A DNA stretch of 64,000 bases, taken from assembly GCA_031374415.1 (NCBI GenBank), contig JANMGB010000334.1:1-64000 (forward strand), written 5' to 3'. Within the stretch, counting starts at the first letter, position 1; every line of letters starts with the position of its first letter. Under the pieces are notes generated by a model. It searched no databases and was not told the origin of the DNA. It was given only the letters and a program-made list of their open reading frames with translations. The DNA comes from CANHBY01 sp031374415. Its GTDB lineage: Bacteria > Pseudomonadota > Gammaproteobacteria > Burkholderiales > Burkholderiaceae_C. Below, in pieces: positions 8,181-16,002 of this stretch. Both the position numbers and the translations under genes were made by a program.

Positions 8181-9151
8181 CCGCGTCCGGCACGACAGCC
8201 GATCAAGTCCGTGCAAGCGACATCCTGCTGGTGGATGACGATCCCGCGGGGATCCACGTCTTGCGCCACATACTGGCCGGCCTGGGTGAGCTGCGCTTTG
8301 CAACTCGCGGAGCAGACGCACTGCGCACAGCGCGCACCAGCAAGCCGGATCTGATCCTACTCGACGTTGAAATGCCGGACATGAGCGGTCACGAAGTCTG
8401 CCGGGCGTTGAAGGCAGACCCTGAGCTGGCCGACGTGCCGGTGATCTTCGTGACCAGTCACGGCGAACCGGACGCCGAGGTGAAGGGGTTTGCTGCAGGC
8501 GCGGCCGACTTCATCACCAAACCCTTACAAGCCCCGGTGGTTCAGGCGCGGGTGCGAACACAACTTAAGCTCAAGCGCCTGAGCGACGAACTGCGTCACC
8601 AATCCACCACCGATAGCCTGACCGGCCTGGCCAACCGGCGCCGCTTCGATGACGGGCTGGCCAGGGATTGGCAGCGTGCCGGGCGCAACGGATTGGCGCT
8701 GTCACTGCTCATGATCGACATCGATCACTTCAAACGCTACAACGACCATTACGGCCACACGGCAGGTGACGAGGCGCTGCGCCAGACGGCCCTTGTGCTG
8801 ATGCGGGCGTGTAGACGCCAGACCGACCTGGCAGCGCGGTACGGTGGCGAGGAGTTTTCCTTGCTGCTGCCGGACACTGATGCCAGCGGTGCCTGGCGCG
8901 TGGCGCAGGACCTCCTTGCCGGTTTCGAAGCCCTGGCCTGGGCGCATGCTGACTCGCCCACCGCAGCGACGCTGACGCTGAGTATCGGTCTGGCCACCTT
9001 GCCGGCCGGCGCTGGTTGGGGCATACACTCGTCACCATCAGTATCCGACGCTCGCGCCGCTGAGCAGCTTGTGCGTGAGGCGGATCGAGCCTTGTACCAA
9101 GCCAAAGCCTCTGGCCGAGCGCGCGCGGTCGCGGGCCAGTGGCCGACATGA
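8177..9151 (+). CDS. REC-GGDEF response regulator, diguanylate cyclase
   Basis: A 324-aa protein. ATG 8177 overlaps the upstream kinase stop. It has a receiver domain (about 13-130) with phospho-acceptor Asp63, then a GGDEF domain with GGEEF at 223-227 and an intact inhibitory I-site RxxD (Arg214-Asp217) five residues before it. It should be an active, product-inhibited c-di-GMP synthase switched by phosphorylation, as in PleD/WspR-type regulators. The coupled kinase immediately upstream is the obvious phosphodonor. C-di-GMP commonly controls exopolysaccharide and biofilm, and a large polysaccharide locus begins 8.5 kb downstream, but a link is only inference. Confidence 0.93.
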   Translation: MTASGTTADQVRASDILLVDDDPAGIHVLRHILAGLGELRFATRGADALRTARTSKPDLILLDVEMPDMSGHEVCRALKADPELADVPVIFVTSHGEPDAEVKGFAAGAADFITKPLQAPVVQARVRTQLKLKRLSDELRHQSTTDSLTGLANRRRFDDGLARDWQRAGRNGLALSLLMIDIDHFKRYNDHYGHTAGDEALRQTALVLMRACRRQTDLAARYGGEEFSLLLPDTDASGAWRVAQDLLAGFEALAWAHADSPTAATLTLSIGLATLPAGAGWGIHSSPSVSDARAAEQLVREADRALYQAKASGRARAVAGQWPT

Positions 9152-10131
9152 TTCATCCGTTACCGCGGTTCATGTGGGCGCGACTGCGTGCGCTCGCCCT
9201 GTGGGGCGTCTGGTTTGGCGGCAGCGCTTGGGCGGCACCCTTGACGCTGGCCGTGGCCGATATACCCTACGCGGCACCCGTGCTGATTGCCGCAGCGCAG
9301 GGCTACTTCGAAGCGGAAGGGCTGGCGGTCAAAGTCCGACACTGCAGCATCGGCCGTGTCTGCCTGAAGCTGTTGCTCGACGGGCAGGCCCAGGTGGCCA
9401 CGGTGGCCGATACGCCCATCGCTCTGGCCAGCTTCTCGCACAAAGACTTCGCGGTGATCGCCACCACGACGCTGTCTGGCCGCGAAAACCAACTGCTGGT
9501 GCGCCAGGACCGCGGCATCAACAACCCGGCCGACCTCAAGGGCAAACGCATCGGCATCGTCAAGGGCAGCAGCGGCCACTACTTCGTCGATGTCTTCCTG
9601 CTGTTGCACGGGGTGAAGACAGCGGACGTGACCCTGGTTGCTTTGCCACTGGAAGACACCGCAGGCCCGCTGGTGCGCGGCGAAGTGGATGCTGCCGGTC
9701 TGTTCGGCACGGCCCCGCTTGATGCCATCCGACGCCTGGGTGGCCAGGCCAAAGCGCTGCCCAGCCCCAGTTTCTTCAGCGTCACCTTCAACCTGGTCAG
9801 CGCGCCGCAGGTGCCCGATGCGGACCTGCTCAAGCTGCTGCGCGCCGTGGAGCGCGCCGTTGAGCTGATCCGTAACCAGCCCGACGCAGCGCGCCGCATC
9901 GTCGCCACGGCCATCAAGACCGACCCAGGCGCGCTCACCGACACCTGGGGCAACTTCGATTTCCGGCTGCAACTGGGTCAAGTCTTGATCACCACGCTGG
10001 AAGGCCAGGCGCGCTGGGCCTTGCGCGAAGGCTTGGCTCCCGCCGGCTCGGCCATGCCAGACTATCTCGACTTCGTACGGACGGGGCCCTTGAAAGCGCT
10101 TGACCCACGCGCGGTGCGCCTGGTGAAGTAA
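9148..10131 (+). CDS. Periplasmic substrate-binding protein, SsuA/NMT1-like, orphan
   Basis: A 327-aa protein. ATG 9148 overlaps the diguanylate cyclase stop (ATGA); a GTG at 9139 is also in frame. A Sec signal peptide is evident, with hydrophobic residues about 11-26 and likely cleavage after SAWA. The mature part resembles the NitT/TauT/SsuA and NMT1/THI5 binding proteins (PYAAPVLIAAAQGYFEAEG, DLKGKRIGIVKG). No ABC permease or ATPase gene is nearby; both flanks are signal-transduction genes. It therefore may present a small ligand to the membrane hybrid kinase encoded nine bases downstream rather than feed a transporter. The ligand is unknown. Confidence 0.85.
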   Translation: MIHPLPRFMWARLRALALWGVWFGGSAWAAPLTLAVADIPYAAPVLIAAAQGYFEAEGLAVKVRHCSIGRVCLKLLLDGQAQVATVADTPIALASFSHKDFAVIATTTLSGRENQLLVRQDRGINNPADLKGKRIGIVKGSSGHYFVDVFLLLHGVKTADVTLVALPLEDTAGPLVRGEVDAAGLFGTAPLDAIRRLGGQAKALPSPSFFSVTFNLVSAPQVPDADLLKLLRAVERAVELIRNQPDAARRIVATAIKTDPGALTDTWGNFDFRLQLGQVLITTLEGQARWALREGLAPAGSAMPDYLDFVRTGPLKALDPRAVRLVK

Positions 10132-10140
10132 GGGACGGCC

Positions 10141-13138
10141 ATGCGTGTGCGAACCCTGATGATCGTGTCCCTGCTGCTGGCATTGGCGCTGGTGGCCTTG
10201 CGATTGACGGCGCTGGAGATCAGCACCCGGCAGGGCGAGAGTCTCGACTCACTGCGGCTCGAGGTCGAGCGCACCTCAAACGGTGCGGCCGGCCTGCTGG
10301 TGCTCAGCCAGGACTACCTGCGGCACGAGAACCCGCGGGCCAGCCGCCAATGGCGGGTCACGCACGACGAGTTGTCGGGCACCTGGCAGCGAATGGCAGC
10401 GATCAGTCCGGAAAGCCGCGAGACAGTCAACGGCCTGAGCGACATCACCCAAAGTCTGTCTGGGCTCTTTGACGCACTCGAAAATACGGTCCAAGGGAGC
10501 AACCGGGCCGCCGCCCAGCCCCGCTTGGAAATGCTGGCCGACCATCTCACGGCCGAGACCCGGCGCATCAGTGACGGGGCGCTCGATCTGGCAGAAAAAT
10601 TGTCACAAGCCCGGCGCGCTCGCGCCTTGCTAGACCGGCAAATCACCCAGGGCACGATGGGTGCGTTCACGATGTTGGTTCTCACGTTGGGCTGGTTCAT
10701 GAGCAAGCGCATGCTGCGGCCCATGGCCCGGCTGGAAGGTACCGCGCGGGCCGTGGAAGCCGGCAATTTGGCGGCGCGCACCGACTACCGGGCGCGCGAC
10801 GAGTTCGGCCGACTCTCGCAAGTTTTTGACACCATGACGCAGGCCTTGCAGGAGCGCGAACAGAACCTCAAGGCCAGCGAGACATCACTGGCCGCGGCAA
10901 GGCGCGATCTGCACAAGGTGCTCGACGCGATGCCGTCGATGATCGGCTATTGGGACCGCGGCTTGGTGAACCGCTTCGCCAACCGCGCCTACAACGAGTG
11001 GTTTGGTGTTGATCCAGATGCCTTGCCCGGCATGCACATTTCCCACTTGCTCGGAGAAGACCGCTACCAGAAGAACCTTCCTTTTATCCAGGCCGCACTG
11101 CGGGGCCAGGAGCAGACCTTCGAGCAGGCCTTTGGAAAGCCTGACGGCGGCCTGCGCCCGTCGCTGACGCGCTACCTGCCGGATGTGCATGAGGGTCAGG
11201 TGCAGGGCTTCTATGTGCTTGCATTCGACGTGACCGAGCTCAAAGACATCCAGGCCAAGCTCGAAGTGGTGAATAGGCAGCTGCAAGTGCGCACCGCCCA
11301 GGCCGAACAAGCCAATCTGGCCAAGAGCCAGTTCCTGGCCAACATGAGTCACGAGATCCGCACGCCGATGAACGCAGTCATCGGCCTGTCCCACGTGCTG
11401 GGCCGCAGCCGCCTGGATGCCGAACAGGCTGCCCTGCTGGGCAAAATCAAGCGCGCCAGCGGCTCGCTGCTGACGCTGATCAATGACGTGCTCGACCTGT
11501 CAAAGATCGAGGCGGGCGAGCTGAGGGTGAGCACATCCGCCTTCCGGCTGGCCGAGCTGCTGGAACGTCTGGCGGACCTCCACAAGCACACGGCCGATGA
11601 AAAGGGCATCGCTTGGGCCCTGACCGAAGAGCCGGGACTGCCTGCGGTGCTGATAGGCGATCTGGAGCGGCTGCACCAGATGTTGAGCAACCTGCTGGCC
11701 AACGCGATCAAGTTCACCCTGCACGGCCGTGTCGGGCTGCACATCCGGCAGCTGGCTCAGACGGAGAGCGCGGTGCGGCTGCGCATGGAGGTGCGCGATA
11801 CCGGCATCGGTATCGACGCCAGCGCACAAGCCAAGCTCTTCCAGCCGTTCGCGCAGGCCGACGGGTCCACCAGCCGGCGTTTCGGTGGCACCGGCCTGGG
11901 GCTGTCCATCGTGAAGCGGCTGGCGCAGTTGATGGGCGGCACAGTGGGGGGTGCAAAGCACCCCTGGCCAGGGCAGCCTGTTCTGGGTCGAACTAGAGCT
12001 GCAGGTGGCCACCGAGCAGGCCCTGCTCCACCTGGCGCCGATGCCGATGCCGATGCCGATGCCGATGCCGATGCCGATGCCGATGCCGACGCAAGCGCCC
12101 GGGCTGCAGGGTGTCAGTGTGCTGGTGGTAGACGACAACGACCTCAATCTGGACGTCGCTCGTCGTGTGCTCGAACTCGAAGGCGCGCAAGTCAGCGTGG
12201 CTGCCAACGCGCACACGGCATTGCGGCTGCTACAGGCCAAACCCGAGACCTTCGATGTCGTGTTGATGGATCTTCAGATGCCGGTGCTGGACGGGCACGA
12301 AGCCACGCGGCAGATCCGCGAGCGTCTGGGCCTGCTCACGCTGCCCATCATTGCGATGACCGCGGGGGCGTTGACCAGCAATCGGCAGGGCGCGATGGCC
12401 GCCGGCATGAACGATTTCATCAGCAAGCCCTTCGAGCCGGCCGAGCTGGTGCGCTGCATCCGCCGACATGTCTCGGTCGCGTCTGGGCCAGCGCCGGCAC
12501 AGGCCCTGGCAAAGCAGGCCGATGTGCCCGTCGCGCCGGGCACCCCCATCGCCTGGCCAGCCGTGCAAGGCATTGCCATGGCCGACGCCCATCGGCGGCT
12601 CTCGGGCGACTGGGGCTTGTTCGTGTCGTCGCTGCGGCGGCTGCTGGTCGAGTTCAGCGACATCATCGTGCCCGCGAATCCCTCGGCTGACGAGCTCGCG
12701 GCGCTGGCCGGCCGGATGCACAAGCTGCGCGGCGGCGCCGGGACGCTGGGCGCCGAGGCCGTGCAGGATCTGGCGGCAAGCGTCGAGCAGGCTTGCCGCG
12801 AAGGCAACGCGCAAAGGGCCACCGAACGGGCCCAAACGCTGAGCGACAGGCTGAGGTCATTGAAGTCCAGCGCGGCACCCGTGCTGGCTACGGATGCCGA
12901 TGCCACGCCGCACCTGCCACCCGACCCCAGCGCCGATGTGGACGGGAATGCATTGGCAGAGCTGAGTGCGCTGTTCGAACAGCAAAGCCTGCTGGCCCTA
13001 GACCGATTCGTGGCGATGGCACCGCAACTCAAGCGCCGGCTGGGCAGTGCCGCGTACCAACGGCTGCATGACGACGTGGACAACCTGCGCTTTCAACAAG
13101 CGGCGGCGGCCCTGGCAGCAAACATTCGACCGACCTAA
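10141..13138 (+). CDS. Membrane hybrid histidine kinase (TM-HAMP-PAS-HK-REC-Hpt), frameshifted
   Basis: About 998 aa if one extra base is ignored. Domains in order: TM1 (about 6-24), periplasmic helical segment to about 172, TM2 (about 177-196), HAMP to about 245, PAS (about 260-375), HisKA with His404 in MSHEIRTPMN, and HATPase_c (DTGIGID, GTGLGLSI). The original frame loses homology at a run of six G (11946-11951). Removing one G restores the expected kinase end and leads into a receiver and an Hpt domain in the other frame (11951-13138). Unshifted reading gives a nonsense tail to 12690. The cause may be a sequencing indel, a real pseudogene or phase variation. It lies nine bases after the binding-protein gene. 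Confidence 0.8.
11951..13138 (+). CDS. C-terminal REC-Hpt half of the hybrid kinase in the shifted frame
   Basis: This frame begins right at the G6 run and encodes the kinase end (VQSTPGQGSLFWVEL), an (MP)8 dipeptide linker from eight ATGCCG hexamers (12041-12088), a receiver domain (VLVVDDND, DLQMP phospho-acceptor Asp, SKPFEP Lys) and an Hpt domain with the HKLRGGAGTLG motif. It ends just before the Old Yellow Enzyme remnant. An internal start at GTG 11951 has no good ribosome-binding site, so an independent product is doubtful. I read it as the continuation of the kinase that starts at 10141, making a phosphorelay His-Asp-His protein. Confidence 0.75.
   Translation: MQSTPGQGSLFWVELELQVATEQALLHLAPMPMPMPMPMPMPMPMPTQAPGLQGVSVLVVDDNDLNLDVARRVLELEGAQVSVAANAHTALRLLQAKPETFDVVLMDLQMPVLDGHEATRQIRERLGLLTLPIIAMTAGALTSNRQGAMAAGMNDFISKPFEPAELVRCIRRHVSVASGPAPAQALAKQADVPVAPGTPIAWPAVQGIAMADAHRRLSGDWGLFVSSLRRLLVEFSDIIVPANPSADELAALAGRMHKLRGGAGTLGAEAVQDLAASVEQACREGNAQRATERAQTLSDRLRSLKSSAAPVLATDADATPHLPPDPSADVDGNALAELSALFEQQSLLALDRFVAMAPQLKRRLGSAAYQRLHDDVDNLRFQQAAAALAANIRPT
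12041..12088 (+). repeat. Eight tandem copies of hexamer ATGCCG encoding (Met-Pro)8
   Basis: The hexanucleotide ATGCCG is repeated perfectly eight times inside the hybrid kinase gene, encoding Met-Pro eight times between the kinase and receiver domains. Because the unit is six bases, slippage would change linker length without breaking the frame. A Met-Pro dipeptide run is an unusual linker composition; such linkers are usually Ala/Pro- or Gln-rich. Confidence 0.95.
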
Positions 13139-13164
13139 AGGTCGTTGTGTAAGCTGTTGGAAGG

Positions 13165-13232
13165 GGTTTGCATCCCCTACCTTCGAATCGCCCCTTCGGG
13201 GCTCTCCGGCCTGAAGGCCGGGGTTTCAAACC
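13165..13232. repeat. 68-bp imperfect palindrome with inner hairpins, possible mobile-element end
   Basis: The outer arms GGTTTGCATCCCC and GGGGTTTCAAACC are inverted repeats, with 11 of 13 positions pairing. Inside are two strong hairpins, CCCC-TTC-GGGG and CCGGCC-TGAA-GGCCGG, and a T7 run follows at 13241-13247. It lies exactly between the end of the hybrid kinase gene and the point where an Old Yellow Enzyme homology begins abruptly. I infer a terminator-like or IS-end remnant at a deletion junction. No transposase is left to identify the family. Confidence 0.5.
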
Positions 13233-13249
13233 TATGTCAGTTTTTTTGG

Positions 13250-13762
13250 GTGAACCTGCGCACCGACGGATATGGTGGCAGCATCACCGCGCGCAACCGC
13301 TTTGCGCCCGCGGTGGCACGCGCGACCGTGGCCGCCATCGGGGCTGAACGCGTGGGCATTCGGCTGTCGCCGCATGGCGTGTTCAATGGCACCGGCCCCT
13401 TCCCCGAGGCGGACGCCCAATTTTTGGCCCTCACCCAAGAATTGTCGGGTTTGGGCTTGGTTTACCTGCATGCGCTGGACCACTCCGCCATGGGTGCGCC
13501 ACCCGTACCCGCCGAGCTCAAGGCCACCCTGCGCGGCGCTTTCAAGGGGGTGTTCATCTTGGCGGGCGGCTTTGAGGGCGCCAGTGCCGAGGCGGCGCTG
13601 GCGGCCAAGCAGGCCGACCTGATTGCCTTTGGTCGGCCCTTTCTGGCCAACGCCGATCTGGTGGAACGTCTGCGCACGGGTGCGCCGCTCAACCCACCCG
13701 ACATGACCACCTTCTATTTGTCAGGGGCCAAGGGCTACACTGACGATCCACTGCTTGCCTAA
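13250..13762 (+). pseudogene. 3' remnant of an Old Yellow Enzyme-family (NemA-like) reductase gene
   Basis: About 170 codons from roughly 13250 match only the C-terminal half of FMN-dependent ene-reductases of the OYE family: NLRTDGYGGSI..NRxRF, RVGIRLSPHGVFN, GLVYLH, GGF and AFGRPFLANADL. Intact members are about 350-370 residues with an N-terminal barrel half carrying FMN-contacting residues, absent here. An in-frame ATG exists at 13145, but the residues it would add come from the palindromic sequence at 13165-13232 and are not enzyme-like. I call it a truncated, non-functional gene left by a deletion or insertion. Confidence 0.8.
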
Positions 13763-13790
13763 TTGCGCAGCTCAACACAAGGAAATCATC

Positions 13791-14294
13791 ATGAGTTTGA
13801 TCAGCTTTCTCAAAGACGCCGGCGAGAAACTTTGGGGCCACAAAGAGACTCCCACCGCAAGCCCTGCCACCGATGAAGCCAGCCAGGCGAAGCTCAAAGA
13901 CGCCAACCTCACGGCCGGCGCTGCCATTGCGCACTACATCGACACCCAAGACCTCAAAGCCGATGGCCTGGAGGTGATCTTTGACGGCGCCACCCTGACG
14001 GTCACGGTGTCAGGCGTTGCACCCGACCTGGCCACCAAAGAGAAGATCGTTTTGTGCTGCGGCAATGTCGCAGGCGTTGCCGCAGTGAACGATCTGCTGA
14101 CGGTTGCCGACACCCCCACCACCGCGGCCTCCACCCTTCACACCGTCGTGCGCGGGGACACCTTGTCTGCCATTGCCAAAACCCACTATGGCAACGCGAA
14201 CGACTACCCGAAGATTTTCGAAGCCAACCGCCCGATGCTCAGCCATCCCGACAAAATTTACCCCGGGCAGGTGCTGCGTTTGCCGGCACTGTAG
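13791..14294 (+). CDS. kbp: BON-LysM protein, Kbp/YgaU-like
   Basis: A 167-aa protein. ATG 13791 has AAGGAA five bases upstream. The N-terminus (LISFLKDAGEKLWG) matches the start of E. coli Kbp (YgaU). A BON domain covers about residues 40-108, and a C-terminal LysM domain about 115-166 (VVRGDTLSAIAKTHYGN, IYPGQVLRLP). Kbp is a cytoplasmic K+-binding protein linked to osmotic stress; LysM in other proteins binds peptidoglycan. No signal peptide is seen. Its stop codon touches the first base of the palindromic repeat element at 14294, whose hairpins probably act as its terminator. Confidence 0.9.
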   Translation: MSLISFLKDAGEKLWGHKETPTASPATDEASQAKLKDANLTAGAAIAHYIDTQDLKADGLEVIFDGATLTVTVSGVAPDLATKEKIVLCCGNVAGVAAVNDLLTVADTPTTAASTLHTVVRGDTLSAIAKTHYGNANDYPKIFEANRPMLSHPDKIYPGQVLRLPAL

Positions 14295-14575
14295 TACCGC
14301 GTCGCAGTGAGTTTGAAAGCTTGATTTCGCCAAAGCGAACAGGTGGCGCATGGAGAAGCTGAGCTTGCAGGAATGCAGTGCGCGGGGATGTTGCTCCCAA
14401 GGCACCGTCCTGGATCCCCGCCTTCGCGGGGATGACGGGCGCGGGCGGGGATGACGGGCTGAGGGTTTTGCATCTCCGCATGTCATTCCCGCGCAGGCGG
14501 GAATCCAGCAGCCTGTGTACCTCACCATTGGCCTCACAACAATTCAACCTTTCAAAGTCACTGCGGACGGGGTAC
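14294..14575. mobile_element. Palindromic MITE-like repeat, copy 1 (282 bp)
   Basis: The ends are inverted repeats of about 26 bases (GTACCGCGTCGCAGTGAGTT at the left; reverse complement of the right end GTACCCCGTCCGCAGTGACT, both continuing TTGAAAG). Internally there are strong hairpins such as ATCCCCGC-CTTC-GCGGGGAT and its ATTCCCGC relative. It has no coding capacity. A second copy lies at 59880-60140 in inverted orientation, with a 39-base block (14482-14520) identical to the reverse complement of 59934-59972. These features fit a non-autonomous miniature element. It follows immediately on the kbp stop codon and likely terminates transcription. Clear target-site duplications were not found. 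Confidence 0.8.
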
Positions 14576-14623
14576 CAGTGACCCGGCTGCCCTCCCTGAG
14601 GGAGAGAGTGCTACCTGCGACCC

Positions 14624-15220
14624 ATGAACCACACCCTCATCTTGGCATCGACCTCGGTGTACCGGCGCGAATTGCTGGCACGCTTGCACTGGCCCTTCAC
14701 GGTGGAGTCCCCTCATGTGGATGAAACCGCCCTCGCCGATGAAGCGCCCGCGGCCATGGCGCTGCGCCTGGCCGTGGCCAAAGCGAGGGCGGTCGCTGAG
14801 CGTTTTCCTGGCGCCACAGTGATTGGCTCAGACCAAGTGGCGGATTTGAATGGCCGCTCGATTGGCAAACCGGGCTCGCATGACAAGGCCGTGGCGCAGT
14901 TGCGTGCCATGCAAGGTCAGCGTGTCACTTTTCAAACAGGGGTGGCCGTGGTGCGTTCAGGCACCGACGCCTTTGAGGCGAGCGCACTGCACCCGGTGCA
15001 TGTGCAATTTCGCTCCCTGAACGAGGATGAAATCGAACACTACCTTCGAACCGAACCCGCTTATGACTGCGCAGGCAGCGCCAAGTCCGAAGGCTTGGGC
15101 ATCGCTCTGCTCGAGGCCATCGACTCGCGCGACCCCACCGCCTTGATCGGCCTGCCACTGATCGACACCTGCAGGCTGTTGCGCGCTGCAGGCCTGGACC
15201 CCTTGCGCGCTCGCACCTGA
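14624..15220 (+). CDS. maf: Maf-family nucleotide pyrophosphatase (YceF type)
   Basis: A 198-aa protein of the Maf/Ham1 superfamily: LASTSVYRRELL at the N-terminus, ESPHVDE, VIGSDQV and the KPGSHDKAVAQL segment. Maf proteins hydrolyse non-canonical or modified NTPs; the YceF-like subgroup prefers m7GTP. Start ATG 14624 is the only one consistent with the family N-terminus. It is followed 11 bases later by the RsmI-like methylase gene, a pairing common in related betaproteobacteria. The promoter must lie between the repeat element (ends 14575) and the start, where a CTCCC-TGA-GGGAG hairpin occurs at 14592-14604. Confidence 0.92.
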   Translation: MNHTLILASTSVYRRELLARLHWPFTVESPHVDETALADEAPAAMALRLAVAKARAVAERFPGATVIGSDQVADLNGRSIGKPGSHDKAVAQLRAMQGQRVTFQTGVAVVRSGTDAFEASALHPVHVQFRSLNEDEIEHYLRTEPAYDCAGSAKSEGLGIALLEAIDSRDPTALIGLPLIDTCRLLRAAGLDPLRART

Positions 15221-15231
15221 ACACAACACCC

Positions 15232-16002
15232 ATGCCCCAAGCACTCGGAACCCTGTACCTGATCCCTAACGCGCTGGATTTTGGCGTGAGCACGGACGTC
15301 CCCAGTTTGGACAGCGCGATCCCGCGAGACGTCATGGCACGGGCCGCCCAGTTGTCGCACTGGATTGCTGAAAACGCCAAAACGGCCCGCGCGTTCTTGA
15401 AGCGCGTGGACGCCATCACGCCCTTGATCCAACCCCTGCAAAGCCTGTCCATTGTGGAGCTGCCGCGGCCGCCCAAGGGCCGTCATGCCGAGGCCCCCAT
15501 GCCCCTGGACTCGTTGTTGCAGCCTGCCCTGGCAGGCCATGACATGGGGCTAATTTCGGAGGCAGGCTTGCCCGCCGTGGCTGACCCTGGCGCTGCGATC
15601 GTCCAAGCGGCGCACCAAGCGGGCATCCGCGTGGTGGCCCTGGCCGGGCCGAGCGCCATCGTGCTGGCGCTCGCGGCCAGTGGGCTACAGGGGCAAAGCT
15701 TCGCCTTTGTGGGCTACTTGCCGGTGGATGCAAGCGCACGCGGGCAGCGCATTCGCGAACTTGAAGCCCTCTCAAAGCGGCTGGGCCAGACTCAACTGAT
15801 GATTGAGACGCCTTACCGCAACCCGGCACTGATGGGCGCCTTGTTGGAGCATTTGCAAGTGGGCACCCGGCTGTCGGTGAGCTGCGGGCTGACACTGGCT
15901 GATGGCTTCAGCCGAACCGACCAGGTGGGTGGTTGGCGTCAACGACCCCTCACGCTGCCGACCCACATCCCGGCGGTGTTTGGGTTGCAGGCCGCTGATT
16001 GA
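15232..16002 (+). CDS. RsmI-like SAM-dependent (tetrapyrrole-methylase fold) methyltransferase
   Basis: A 256-aa protein of the tetrapyrrole-methylase superfamily, most like RsmI (16S rRNA C1402 ribose methyltransferase): GLISEAGLPAVADPGAAIV, VVALAGPSAIVLALAASGL and FVGYLP. It is shorter at the N-terminus region than canonical RsmI and belongs to a paralogous group, so its true target is uncertain. It converges on the helicase gene: its TGA (16000-16002) and the helicase TGA on the other strand (16003-16005) abut, forming TGATCA with no intergenic base. Confidence 0.85.
   Translation: MPQALGTLYLIPNALDFGVSTDVPSLDSAIPRDVMARAAQLSHWIAENAKTARAFLKRVDAITPLIQPLQSLSIVELPRPPKGRHAEAPMPLDSLLQPALAGHDMGLISEAGLPAVADPGAAIVQAAHQAGIRVVALAGPSAIVLALAASGLQGQSFAFVGYLPVDASARGQRIRELEALSKRLGQTQLMIETPYRNPALMGALLEHLQVGTRLSVSCGLTLADGFSRTDQVGGWRQRPLTLPTHIPAVFGLQAAD

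Noticed and set aside
9148..10131. Substrate-binding protein as part of an ABC importer
   Set aside because: No permease or ATPase gene is present on either side; flanks are signal-transduction genes.
12041..12088. CRISPR-like or minisatellite array
   Set aside because: Perfect six-base tandem repeat without spacers, inside a coding region; it encodes (Met-Pro)8.
11950..12690. Continuation of the hybrid kinase in its original frame to 12690
   Set aside because: After the G6 run this frame gives Ala/Asp and Arg-rich nonsense, whereas the other frame encodes clear REC and Hpt domains.
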